Source: CAVWZH01 sp963765285
Lineage (GTDB): Bacteria > Acidobacteriota > Terriglobia > Terriglobales > Acidobacteriaceae
NCBI GenBank assembly: GCA_963765285.1
Contig: CAVXVR010000003.1
Location: forward strand, 806,001-870,000
Direction of reading: 5' to 3'
Length of the DNA stretch: 64,000 bases
The notes below the pieces were generated by a model. It was not told the origin of the DNA and searched no databases. It saw nothing but the letters and a program-made list of their open reading frames with translations. This document shows, piece by piece, positions 34,543 through 42,552 of this stretch. Within the stretch, counting starts at the first letter, position 1. Every line of letters starts with the position of its first letter. Position numbers and translations under genes: made by a program.

Positions 34543-34905
34543 GTGGGTTCTTTATCGATGAACATCGGCGTGACCATCCGGGGTTACCGGCTGCAGAAGG
34601 GAATGTCCCAGGGCGACATCGAAAAGCGCACCGGCCTGCTGCGCTGTTACCTGTCACGCGTCGAGAACGGCCACACCATTCCATCGCTCGACACGCTGGC
34701 CAAAATCGCCGGCGCCATGGAGCTTCCGCTTTCCCAATTTTTCTCCGAGTCCGGACACAGCAACGGCTCCAAAGGCACGCCGCAACTTTCCGACGACGAA
34801 GTCCGCTTCCTCAGCCAGATTCGCCGCTATTCCGTCAGCCTGAACGACAGCGACCGCAAGCTGGTCCTCGCCATGGTCAAGAAGATGGCCGCCAGCGCGA
34901 GGTAG
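34543..34905 (+). CDS. XRE-family helix-turn-helix regulator
   Basis: A 120-residue DNA-binding protein. Residues 6-65 form an XRE/cro-type helix-turn-helix: IGVTIRGYRLQKGMSQGDIE, then KRTGLLRCYLSRVENGHTIP and LDTLAKIAGAMELPLSQFF. The C-terminal part (VRFLSQIRRYSVSLNDSDRK, LVLAMVKKMA) is helical. Start GTG 34543 has AGGAG seven bases upstream; ATG 34558 is an alternative. Its target is unknown. Confidence 0.82.
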   Translation: MGSLSMNIGVTIRGYRLQKGMSQGDIEKRTGLLRCYLSRVENGHTIPSLDTLAKIAGAMELPLSQFFSESGHSNGSKGTPQLSDDEVRFLSQIRRYSVSLNDSDRKLVLAMVKKMAASAR

Positions 34906-34907
34906 CC

Positions 34908-35035
34908 GTCAGCCGTCAGCCATCTGCCATCAGCTAAACTCCTCCTAACGGAAACGCACGTGTCGAACCCGGAGCGCTGATCTCTGTTGGACGCGAGAGG
35001 GCCTGACTGAAAGCTGATAGCTGAAAGCTGACAGC
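34908..35035. repeat. AGCTGAAAGCTGATAGCTG-type repeat region
   Basis: GCCGTCAGCCGTCAGCCATC and CTGAAAGCTGATAGCTGAAAG followed by CTGACAGCTGC. Short tandem units of about 7-11 bases, near the end of the XRE gene. The type is frequent in intergenic DNA of such genomes. Confidence 0.45.
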
Positions 35036-35130
35036 TGCCCTTGGGTACTTTCGTTCCATCCTGCCCGTGGCCCACGGGCACCTCGTTCTCCTGTCCTCCA
35101 AGCCCTACACTGTCGGCTGGAGACCCTTGC

Positions 35131-35790
35131 GTGACCGTTGACGAAGAATTGAACCTTCTCGATACGCAGCTGCGCCGGCTGAAGATCGAGTACGAGGTTT
35201 TTTTCAGCAATCCGACCAAAAGGCCGCCCACCGACATCGAGTGGAAAGTGCTGAGCCTGCTGCGCAAGTTCAGCGACGGCTCGCGCATGAGTTTCTCCCA
35301 GCGCTATCGCTACAACGAAATGGCGCAGCGCTACGCCATCTACAGCGATCTGTGGCGGAAGAAGAGCCGGATTCGCGAAGAAGGCTATCGACGCCCGCAG
35401 GATGAGTTGCTCTCCGTGCAAGGAGTCCGCCCGGAAGGCTATGTGCCGGAACGCAAAATTTACGGTGTGGGGAACTCTTCAAAGTCCGGCGCAGCAGTGG
35501 CTCCGGCACCGATCGCGGCCGTGGCCGCAATTGCGAGAGAAGAAAAACCCTTCAGCATGGAATGCTCCGACGCCAAAGCGGAGCGCGACCAGGTCCAGAA
35601 GCTCTACCGTGCCTTGACCGAGGCCAAGAAGAAGGCCGGGGAGACCGTCTCCGGCAATGCCGACAGCTTCAGCGCCTTCGTGCAAAAGAAAACCGACCAG
35701 ATCCGCAAACAGTATGGCTGCGAGAAGGTCGAATACACGGTCGAAATGCAAGACGGCCACGTCAAGCTGAAAGCCAAAGCGAAAACCTAG
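35131..35790 (+). CDS. Hypothetical protein of MXAN_5187-like type
   Basis: A 219-residue protein without leader. The N-terminal half is helical and conserved-looking: VDEELNLLDTQLRRLKIEYE, KRPPTDIEWKVLSLLRKFSD, then SFSQRYRYNEMAQRYAIYSD and LWRKKSRIREEGYR. The C-terminal half (about 140-219) is a separate charged domain with QVQKLYRALTEAKKKAGE. From memory it resembles the protein family named after MXAN_5187, which I could not verify. The GTG at 35131 has GGAG upstream, and the frame before it lacks family-like sequence. Role unknown. Confidence 0.6.
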   Translation: MTVDEELNLLDTQLRRLKIEYEVFFSNPTKRPPTDIEWKVLSLLRKFSDGSRMSFSQRYRYNEMAQRYAIYSDLWRKKSRIREEGYRRPQDELLSVQGVRPEGYVPERKIYGVGNSSKSGAAVAPAPIAAVAAIAREEKPFSMECSDAKAERDQVQKLYRALTEAKKKAGETVSGNADSFSAFVQKKTDQIRKQYGCEKVEYTVEMQDGHVKLKAKAKT

Positions 35791-35810
35791 CCAATCGCTC
35801 GAACCACGTG

Positions 35811-35940
35811 GCCCCGGGCGCATCGCCCGGGAAGCGAGCTTTAGCTCGCCGGGGCGGCACTTTCACTTCAATCGCAGCCGCAACCGCCCTGGGTCGCTCA
35901 AATGGATTCGTATCAGGGCACGCCTTCGAGGCGTGCCTTT
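35811..35940. repeat. Cluster of three GC-rich palindromes
   Basis: CCCGGGCG/CGCCCGGG (35813-35831), GCGAGCT/AGCTCGC (35834-35849), and GGCACGCCT/AGGCGTGCC (35917-35937) followed by TTT. All lie between the hypothetical gene and purH. The last could be a terminator; the first two look like dispersed palindromic units. Confidence 0.55.
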
Positions 35941-36016
35941 ACGAGCCACACACGGTCCCCTCTTACTGATAGAATTTTCGGTCGCACAGCAAACCTCATT
36001 CCCGCCGAGGCCAGCC

Positions 36017-37576
36017 ATGTCTCAGAAAATCCAGCGCGCCATTCTCAGTGTCACCGACAAGACCGGACTCGTCGACTTCGCCCGCAAACTCGCCGGCATG
36101 GGCGTGGAACTTGTATCTACCGGCGGCACGGCCAAATTGTTGAGAGATTCCGAGGTTCCTGTAAAGGACATCTCCGAACTCACCGGCTTCCCAGAGATGC
36201 TCGACGGAAGGGTGAAAACGCTGCACCCCAAAGTCCACGGAGGCATTCTGCATCGCCGGGAAAACGCCACGCACCGCACCGCGGTGGCCGAGCATGGCAT
36301 TCAGCCAATCGATATGGTCGTCGTGAATCTTTACGCATTCGAAAAGACCGCATCCAAACCCGGCGTGCCTTTCGACGAGCTGATCGAGAACATCGATATC
36401 GGCGGGCCGTCGATGATCCGCTCCGCCGCCAAGAATTTTCAGGACGTCGCGGTCGTAACGTCTCCGGCCGACTACGACGCCATCGCCGACGAAATGGCGC
36501 GCTCGGGCGGAGCGCTTTCAGCCACGACAAAATGGCGGCTCGCGCAAAAAGCCTTCGCCACAACGGCGGCATACGATTCCGCTATTGCGTCCACTCTAGA
36601 GCGCGTCAGCGCCAATGGCCGTTTCGAACTGCACGCGCCCGAAGGCTTCCCGCAGACACTGCGGCTTTCGTTCAACAAGGTCATGGATTTGCGCTACGGC
36701 GAAAACCCGCATCAGAAAGCCGCCATGTACGCCGACGCCTCCGGCACAGGCGTGGCCAACGGCCGCCAGATTCAGGGCAAGGAACTTTCCTACAACAACA
36801 TTGTCGACTTGCAGGCCGCGTGGGACCTCGCCCAGGAATTCGACGAGCCGGTGTGCGCCATCATCAAGCACACCAATCCCAGCGGCACAGCCACGGGCAA
36901 AACTCTGCTCGAGGCCTACAAGAAGGCGCTGGCCTGCGATCCGGTTTCAGCCTTCGGAGGCGTGATCGGCGTAAATCGCCCCGTGGATGGAGAAGCCGCC
37001 GAGGAAATGGCCAAGCTGTTTCTCGAAGTCATCGCCGCGCCGGGTTTCGACGACGCAGCAAAAGCTCATTTTTCCGCCAAGAAAAATTTGCGCTTGGTCG
37101 AAATCGTCAACGCGCCCCAGCGCTGGGTGCTCAAAAACATTTCCAGCGGAATGCTGGTGCAGGATGCCGACGTTCACCAGCTCACCGAAAGCGATCTGAA
37201 AATCGTAACCAAGCGTCCGCCCACTGCGGAAGAAAAACGCGCCCTGCTTTTTGCCTGGAAAGTCTGCAAGCACGTGAAGTCGAACGCCATCGTTTACGCC
37301 CGCGAAGGGCAGACTGTAGGCGTCGGCGCAGGCCAGATGAGCCGCGTGGATTCCTGCAAGATCGGCGCAATGAAGGCGGTCCTGCCGCTGAAAGGCACAG
37401 TCGCCGCCTCCGACGCCTTCTTCCCCTTTCCCGATGGCGTCGAGGAGATCGCCAAAGTGGGTGCGACCGCCATCATCCAGCCCGGCGGCTCCGTACGTGA
37501 TCCAGAGGTGATCGAAGCGGCAGATCGGCTTGGGCTGGCGATGGTGTTTACGGGAGTGAGGCACTTCCGGCATTGA
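36017..37576 (+). CDS. purH: Bifunctional AICAR formyltransferase/IMP cyclohydrolase
   Basis: Catalyses the last two steps of purine synthesis to IMP. The 519-residue length is normal. N-terminal IMP cyclohydrolase (about 1-200): RAILSVTDKTGLVDFARKLA, STGGTAKLLRDSEVP, GRVKTLHPKVHGGIL and VVVNLYAFEKT. C-terminal transformylase: LRYGENPHQKAAMYAD, IIKHTNPSGTATGKTLLEAY, FGGVIGVNRPVD, GVGAGQMSRVDS and PGGSVRDPEVIEAADRLGLA. The ATG at 36017 is the family-like start. It ends one base before the convergent ABC permease. Confidence 0.95.
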   Translation: MSQKIQRAILSVTDKTGLVDFARKLAGMGVELVSTGGTAKLLRDSEVPVKDISELTGFPEMLDGRVKTLHPKVHGGILHRRENATHRTAVAEHGIQPIDMVVVNLYAFEKTASKPGVPFDELIENIDIGGPSMIRSAAKNFQDVAVVTSPADYDAIADEMARSGGALSATTKWRLAQKAFATTAAYDSAIASTLERVSANGRFELHAPEGFPQTLRLSFNKVMDLRYGENPHQKAAMYADASGTGVANGRQIQGKELSYNNIVDLQAAWDLAQEFDEPVCAIIKHTNPSGTATGKTLLEAYKKALACDPVSAFGGVIGVNRPVDGEAAEEMAKLFLEVIAAPGFDDAAKAHFSAKKNLRLVEIVNAPQRWVLKNISSGMLVQDADVHQLTESDLKIVTKRPPTAEEKRALLFAWKVCKHVKSNAIVYAREGQTVGVGAGQMSRVDSCKIGAMKAVLPLKGTVAASDAFFPFPDGVEEIAKVGATAIIQPGGSVRDPEVIEAADRLGLAMVFTGVRHFRH

Positions 37577-37577
37577 A

Positions 37578-39113
37578 CTACCGCGTCGGCCGGAAGGTCA
37601 ATGATAGAACATTATCGAGCTTATAGTCCGCGAGAGTAACGCCACCGATATCGACCTTCACGCCGACGGCCCGCACCAGTTCGGGCTGATCGAAGAGCAA
37701 TATGGTTCCGGGGCAAATGCGAGGGGTAGCTAAGTCTGGGAGGTCGTGCCACTCCCAAAGAGTTAGCCCAAATGTGTCCACCGGGCTGATGGGACCAGCG
37801 TCTGTTTTGCCTTCCCATCCCCGCGCCACTCTTCCCGGCGGCACTGGCTGGTCTTCTAGCCCCCGGCACCTAATCTCCGAGGACGAAGTTTCCATCACCA
37901 AAAGACGCGGGCTTTCAACTGCGAATCGGCATAGGAGAGAATTTGACAAAGCATCCTGGATTGCGCACCGCCCGACTCCAGGAACTGCAAATTCAGCCTC
38001 CGTCGCGATAGTCCGCTTTTTCTCATTGTCCCGGAACACTTTCACCGCAAGTGAGATGCTCACGTTTACCGGCGTGGCTTTTACCTTCTCGAAGAAGGCC
38101 GTAGGAATTTCAAAATCAAGTTGGAGGCGCCTATCATCGGGAAACAGTAGGCCGGATCTAGTCTTCCACCCCGAGTTCCAATGGAGTCCATCTCGGCTGT
38201 CGATAGCAACCATCATCCCATCGACGCCGACTAAGGAATTCTGTGCGATACCCGAAACGATCAAGGGAAACCGAATGTTCACCGACTTGCCCTTGTCGGG
38301 AGGGCCGTCTCGCAGACCAGGCTTCGCGGGTTCCAAGGCCAGCGTGATGGGCGTCCGCCCAGAGCCGACCAGAGGGTACTGCCGGGCAACAAGGGTTCGG
38401 TACGGCGTGGCAACAACAACGATGAGAATGGAGACAGCACCAGCTCCTAGCAGCAAACGCATTTTCGTCGTAGCGCGTCGAGCGTACTGCCAGATGACGG
38501 CGAGCAAGCACACGCCGACAAAGAGACCCTCCTGCATTGCGTCTGAACCGGACGAGAACCCTTCACTCGGCACATAAGATGCGATACCGGCGGCTGCTGC
38601 GATGTAGGCTGCTATGGCGAGCAGGGCCATTAGCAATTGCCCAATGCCGGACGTCACGGTCGCGAGCGCCGTAATAGGTAAGATGCAGATGGCGAGAACA
38701 CCAACTTGCATCCCAAGCAACGCCCAGGTGGCCGCACCGGTCAGTTCAAACCCCGCTCGATGCAACAGAATTTTCTGCGCAACGAGGAGAGGAACGTTGA
38801 TGAATACGATCACAAATAGAAACTTGGCGAGCAGCAGCTTTTTCCATTCGTATGGCCGGGTTACCCAGAATTGGCGATCGCCGACCAAGTTCTCGCCCTG
38901 TACGACTCTGGCGGTCAGCAGCGCCCAGCTGACCACGAGAACGACCTCAACCGAATTTGCAACAATTTCGAGTATGCGGGTTCCCATGGTGTCGCGTGGA
39001 AGCCATTGACGTGGTTCCAGCAACACGAACGCCGTAACCGTTGCCAGGGAAAGCAAGATCTCCAACCAATGCCGCCGAACGTCCTTTCGAAAAATATGAA
39101 CGATTTGCATCAC
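37578..39113 (-). CDS. ABC-2-type membrane permease with C-terminal soluble domain
   Basis: A 511-residue protein with about six to seven membrane segments in the first half (for example WLEILLSLATVTAFVLLEP, LLMALLAIAAYIAAAAGIA, LLGAGAVSILIVVVATPY). The second half is mostly soluble beta-rich sequence (about residues 230-500), probably extracytoplasmic. It is the third gene of a GntR-ABC ATPase-permease operon, 10 bases after the ATPase gene. YtrA-type operons of this kind export or sense cell-wall-active compounds in Bacillus; the substrate here is unknown. The large C-terminal domain is larger than in a simple permease. Confidence 0.8.
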   Translation of the reverse strand: MMQIVHIFRKDVRRHWLEILLSLATVTAFVLLEPRQWLPRDTMGTRILEIVANSVEVVLVVSWALLTARVVQGENLVGDRQFWVTRPYEWKKLLLAKFLFVIVFINVPLLVAQKILLHRAGFELTGAATWALLGMQVGVLAICILPITALATVTSGIGQLLMALLAIAAYIAAAAGIASYVPSEGFSSGSDAMQEGLFVGVCLLAVIWQYARRATTKMRLLLGAGAVSILIVVVATPYRTLVARQYPLVGSGRTPITLALEPAKPGLRDGPPDKGKSVNIRFPLIVSGIAQNSLVGVDGMMVAIDSRDGLHWNSGWKTRSGLLFPDDRRLQLDFEIPTAFFEKVKATPVNVSISLAVKVFRDNEKKRTIATEAEFAVPGVGRCAIQDALSNSLLCRFAVESPRLLVMETSSSEIRCRGLEDQPVPPGRVARGWEGKTDAGPISPVDTFGLTLWEWHDLPDLATPRICPGTILLFDQPELVRAVGVKVDIGGVTLADYKLDNVLSLTFRPTR

Positions 39114-39123
39114 CGCCTGCTCC

Positions 39124-40023
39124 TCAAGCCAACCTTCGCTCGGCTTTCGCCATCGCGAGGAAAATCGATCGTAAGGACATCGGAGTAAAGGTTACGTCGC
39201 GGATTCCGGCAAATAGATTTCGGATTTCACTGCTCGTTCGTTCCCGATCAAAGCGGCTTTCGATAAACCGCAAGACTGCTCCCGAGCTTCCTGGGTGCAT
39301 CCAGGTTTTCGGCCAGGCTTGCGGCATCGTCGGGACGGAGTCAAATGCCACCTCTACCTCTCGAAAACGGGCGGCCAGCGTGATCAATTCCTCTGAAAAC
39401 TGCAGCGATCCCTGTTCAAGATAGCCCACGTGGCTAGCGAAGCTCTCGATTTCCGCGAGGTCGTGCGAAGAAATGAAGATTGTCGATTCAGTCGCACGCT
39501 CTAATAGCCCCTCAATCAATTCGTCACGCACCAAAGGGTCTAGGCCAGTGAAGGGCTCGTCGAGAACGATTAGTTTTGGATGATAGGCGAGGGACCCCGC
39601 CAATGCCGCCTTCATGCGCACGCCGCGCGACAGATGCTTGAGTTTACGATCAAGTGGCAGCGCAAACCGCTCTACCAGTTCGTTCTCTAGTCCCTTGTCC
39701 CATGCAGGGTAAAACGGACGCAAATAGGCAAGAAACGCATCTACTCTCATCCATTCCGGCAGTTCCTGGTTCTCCGATACGTAACCGATCGCGCAATAGT
39801 CACGCCCTGCGATTCGAGTTGACTGTTCCCCGAGCACTTCCGCCCGCCCGGTCGTCGGCCGAATTATGTTCATTAGGACCTTAATCGCCGTCGTCTTGCC
39901 CGCGCCGTTCGGACCCACAAGCGCGTAGATCGCACCTTCCGGCACTTCCAGATTCAAACCGTTTAGCGCGTTTACGCGACGAAATGTCTTGATGAGGTTT
40001 TCGGTTCGAATTGCATTGTTCAT
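39124..40023 (-). CDS. ABC transporter ATP-binding protein
   Basis: A 299-residue nucleotide-binding subunit. Walker A GPNGAGKTTAIKVLMN, Q-loop region GYVSENQELPEWMRVDAF, signature LSRGVRMKAALAGSLA (atypical: LSRGV rather than LSGGQ), Walker B LIVLDEPFTGLDP and the switch His in IFISSHDLAEIESFA are visible. The closing domain (about 215-299) is typical of CcmA/YtrB-like ATPases. Its ATG overlaps the GntR stop by four bases (ATGA), so translation is coupled. It works with the permease encoded 10 bases downstream. Confidence 0.93.
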   Translation of the reverse strand: MNNAIRTENLIKTFRRVNALNGLNLEVPEGAIYALVGPNGAGKTTAIKVLMNIIRPTTGRAEVLGEQSTRIAGRDYCAIGYVSENQELPEWMRVDAFLAYLRPFYPAWDKGLENELVERFALPLDRKLKHLSRGVRMKAALAGSLAYHPKLIVLDEPFTGLDPLVRDELIEGLLERATESTIFISSHDLAEIESFASHVGYLEQGSLQFSEELITLAARFREVEVAFDSVPTMPQAWPKTWMHPGSSGAVLRFIESRFDRERTSSEIRNLFAGIRDVTFTPMSLRSIFLAMAKAERRLA

Positions 40024-40448
40024 GGCTTAGCCCGATCTCCTCGATTCTCGATTGTTGGTTCGCCGACGCCAGTACTCAATCGCTGCCAGTGCGCCGAGAG
40101 AGCGGCGGTCATCTCCTCTATGCCGATTCCTAGTTTTTTTGCTTCCACAATCAGTTGCTCCATCTCGCCTCCCAGCAGCCCAGCTCGTTCTGCTTTAGTC
40201 GCCTCAGGAAGCGTGGCTACGACCGTGCCGACGCCCGGACGCGTCTCCAGAAGTCCGTTTGCGACCAGGTGAGTCACGACCTTGTGAGCCGTATTCGGAT
40301 TAATCTTGAGTTCCCGGCTCAGAATTCTTACGGAAGGAAACGGATCGCCCGGGCGCAGACGTCCTGAGATCATCGCTTTCTTAGCGGCGTACACAACCTG
40401 TTCGTAGAGGGAAGCTCCGGTGCGAAAGCTGACGCGGAACGGAATCAC
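40020..40448 (-). CDS. GntR/YtrA-type transcriptional regulator
   Basis: A 142-residue repressor-like protein: N-terminal winged helix (SLYEQVVYAAKKAMISGRLR, PGDPFPSVRILSRELKINPN, TAHKVVTHLVANGLLETRPG) and a short C-terminal helical tail, as in the YtrA subgroup. Family proteins begin IPFRVSF; this supports GTG 40448 rather than ATG 40466, which falls inside the operator. It controls its own ABC operon. The -10 (TATAGT on the minus strand, 40455-40460) lies only six bases before GTG 40448, so the message may be leaderless. Confidence 0.88.
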   Translation of the reverse strand: MIPFRVSFRTGASLYEQVVYAAKKAMISGRLRPGDPFPSVRILSRELKINPNTAHKVVTHLVANGLLETRPGVGTVVATLPEATKAERAGLLGGEMEQLIVEAKKLGIGIEEMTAALSAHWQRLSTGVGEPTIENRGDRAKP

Positions 40449-40476
40449 GACCGTACTATAACACATAGTACGGTCG
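40448..40476 (-). promoter_or_regulatory. Perfect palindromic operator and -10 box of the GntR operon
   Basis: Arms CGACCGTACTAT (40448-40459) and ATAGTACGGTCG (40465-40476), 12+12 bp with no mismatch, spacer AACAC. On the minus strand it includes TATAGT, a good -10, and its last base is the first base of the GTG start codon. This is what a YtrA-type autoregulator binding over its own promoter would look like. Confidence 0.7.
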
Positions 40477-40490
40477 CCATTGAGTAAGAA

Positions 40491-40614
40491 TCACGCGGTG
40501 TCGACAAAGCGCTTTCCAAGCTCAAAGCGTATTGCGAGGTAATTGCGAGGTACAGGCGCGTGCTTCGCTTAGCTCTGCGTTCGCTCCAGGCAGCCAGACA
40601 ACTGGTAACGTCAC
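40491..40614 (-). pseudogene. Remnant of a RelE/ParE-type toxin
   Basis: GTG 40614 overlaps the antitoxin stop (GTGA), then TLPVVWLPGANAELSEARA reads like the start of a RelE/ParE toxin. The frame stops at 40522. Another frame continues YLAIRFELGKRFVDTA, matching the next part of such toxins (ELGxRFVDxA), and stops at 40491. An exact 11-bp tandem duplication (ATTGCGAGGTA, 40531-40541 and 40542-40552) lies at the break. The rest of the toxin is missing, so it cannot be active. Confidence 0.6.
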
Positions 40615-40823
40615 GGCTTCTTGAACAGGCTTGTCTTGACTTGTTCCCAGGGGACAACATCGGAAGGGTTCTTCTCATGCCGCTCGATGCGGGAATCGAG
40701 CTCGGCTCGTTGCGCGTCGCTTAACGACGCCGCGTCCGCTTCGAGACTTTCCCACACCGCGTCCAGCAAGTCTGCTTTCTGAGCAGTGGAAAGATTGTCG
40801 ATTTGGCTTCGCAGATCCGCCAT
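40611..40823 (-). CDS. Addiction-module antitoxin (orphan)
   Basis: A 70-residue antitoxin of the 'addiction module' type: LRSQIDNLSTAQKADLLDAV, then WESLEADAASLSDAQRAELD, SRIERHEKNPSDVVPWEQVK and TSLFKKP. The W-E-x-V-K near the C-terminus is the usual ending. Its partner toxin downstream is broken (40491-40614), so it survives alone or is decaying. A longer reading to 40952 is unsupported. Confidence 0.75.
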   Translation of the reverse strand: MADLRSQIDNLSTAQKADLLDAVWESLEADAASLSDAQRAELDSRIERHEKNPSDVVPWEQVKTSLFKKP

Positions 40824-40997
40824 CAGAACTATAACGTAGCGCGGTTCCCCCAGCTCTGGCAAGGCCATCTTCCGCGTCCGGGCCGCGCGAAAATCTCGAC
40901 AGATTCCCAAGGTACATGTCCCTCTTCGGCTCTCCTCATGGCCTGAACGCACCAGAAAATTAGGCGATTCTCAGCGAGAATATTTCCCAGAGGAATC

Positions 40998-42308
40998 ATG
41001 GCGAAATATTCCCGTTCCCTTGTCGCTCTGCTGGCCTTAGCCCTTATTTTGGTCGGATGCTCCGGCACCAGCACATCGGGATCAGGCTCCCCCAGCAACA
41101 ATGGCGGTTCCGGTTCAGGCGGTGGGAGTGGCTCCGGCGGCGGCTCAGGCTCGGGTGGAGGTGGCGGCACGGGCGGCAGCAACCTCGCGTGTAATGTCAT
41201 GAGCCTGGGCCAGGGCGCCAATCTGAACGGCTTCAAGCCCTTCCCCGCCGACAACCCATGGAACCAGGACATCTCCTCCTCCCCCGTCGATCCGAACTCC
41301 GACGCCATCATCGGGTTCATCGGATCAACCATTGGCCTGCATCCTGACTTTGGCACCGGCGGCAACGGAATCCCCTACGTCGTGGTAGACGGCACGCAAA
41401 ACCAGGTCGCCATCGATCTCCAGGCCTACGCCGACGAGAGCGATCCCGGGGCGATGCCTATTCCCGGCAATGCTCCGATTGAAGGCGGCGCCAGTTCCAC
41501 CGGCGACCGGCACGTGCTGGTGCTCGACAATGCGAATTGCTTCCTCTATGAAATGGGTCGGGCGTTCCCCAACAATGACGGAACCTGGAACGCCGACGTC
41601 GCCGTGGTTTGGGATCTAGTAAACGACGAACAGCGCCCCTGGACGTGGACATCGGTGGACGCGGCCGGCCTGCCAATTTTTCCCGGCCTTGCCCGTTACG
41701 ACGAAGTCGCTGCCGGACAAATCAACCACGCGCTACGCTTCACCTTACAGAGAAGCCGGCAGGCGATGATCCCGCCGGCCTCGCACTGGGCCGCGAATAA
41801 CAGCAACTCCCTCGCCGCGCCCATGGGAATGCGGCTGCGGCTCAAGGCCAACTACGACATCTCGGGTTTCTCGGCCAAGAACCAGGTGATCCTGACCGCC
41901 CTCAAGAAGTACGGTCTCATCATGGCCGACAACGGCAGCTCCATGTACATCACGGGCGCTCCTGACGATCGCTGGGATGACAGTGATCTTCACAACCTCG
42001 GTCAGGTTCAGGCTTCCGCATTCGAAGTCATCCAGATGAACCCGGTGTACACGTCTTCGAATGTGCCGCAGGGATCTGCGCCCACGATCTCGAGCTTCAC
42101 CGCGACTCCGATGAGCATTTCATCCGGCAGCAGCACTAGCCTGGCCTGGACCGTGACTGGTGCGTCCTACTTGATTGTCTCGCCCGCGGTGGGTCCGGTT
42201 CGCGGCACGAGTTTAAATGTTTCCCCGACTCAAACCACGCAGTACACCTTGTACGCCACGAATCAATACGGACGCACAACTTCCACGGTTACGGTCACGG
42301 TGCAGTAA
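40998..42308 (+). CDS. Secreted lipoprotein with Gly/Ser linker, unknown function
   Basis: A 436-residue predicted lipoprotein: leader with lipobox LALILVGC, then a ~45-residue Gly/Ser linker of GSGSGGG-type repeats. The globular part (about 70-340) includes FKPFPADNPWNQDISSSPVD, GIPYVVVDGTQNQVAIDL, GDRHVLVLDNANCFLYEMG, then INHALRFTLQRSRQ, PPASHWAANNS and MGMRLRLKANYDISGF. The last ~80 residues (SAPTISSFTATPMSISSGSS, TVTVTVQ) look like an Ig-like beta domain. I do not recognise the central domain. AGAGGA precedes the ATG. Probably an extracellular enzyme or binding protein. Confidence 0.7.
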   Translation: MAKYSRSLVALLALALILVGCSGTSTSGSGSPSNNGGSGSGGGSGSGGGSGSGGGGGTGGSNLACNVMSLGQGANLNGFKPFPADNPWNQDISSSPVDPNSDAIIGFIGSTIGLHPDFGTGGNGIPYVVVDGTQNQVAIDLQAYADESDPGAMPIPGNAPIEGGASSTGDRHVLVLDNANCFLYEMGRAFPNNDGTWNADVAVVWDLVNDEQRPWTWTSVDAAGLPIFPGLARYDEVAAGQINHALRFTLQRSRQAMIPPASHWAANNSNSLAAPMGMRLRLKANYDISGFSAKNQVILTALKKYGLIMADNGSSMYITGAPDDRWDDSDLHNLGQVQASAFEVIQMNPVYTSSNVPQGSAPTISSFTATPMSISSGSSTSLAWTVTGASYLIVSPAVGPVRGTSLNVSPTQTTQYTLYATNQYGRTTSTVTVTVQ

Positions 42309-42552
42309 GAGAGAGCAAAAACAGCAAAAAAATCGCCCACCACGCTTGTAAAGATTCGTCATCGCAGCACACAACATCGCGCAAAACTTGAAAGATTATC
42401 CACTTGTCCCTGTACCTCCGGTCGGTGCTGGAGCGGGTTCCGGGACGGCGTTCACTGCCTCATTTCGTTGACAGGGTTTACAATGTTTCGAGCACCCACC
42501 AGCAGCGGTTCGGCATCCAATCGCTATGGTTCAGGGAAGCCAAAGGTAATCG

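Noticed and set aside
34908..35035. CRISPR-like array
   Set aside because: Units are short (7-11 bases), contiguous and degenerate, without unique spacers; no cas genes nearby.
35902..37500. 532-residue Arg-rich frame over purH
   Set aside because: It is a shifted-frame shadow of purH with heavy Arg/Gly bias; no family-like motif.
40445..40678. 77-residue frame downstream of the antitoxin
   Set aside because: It crosses the GntR operator and the toxin remnant in a third frame; the toxin-like sequence is in the other two frames.
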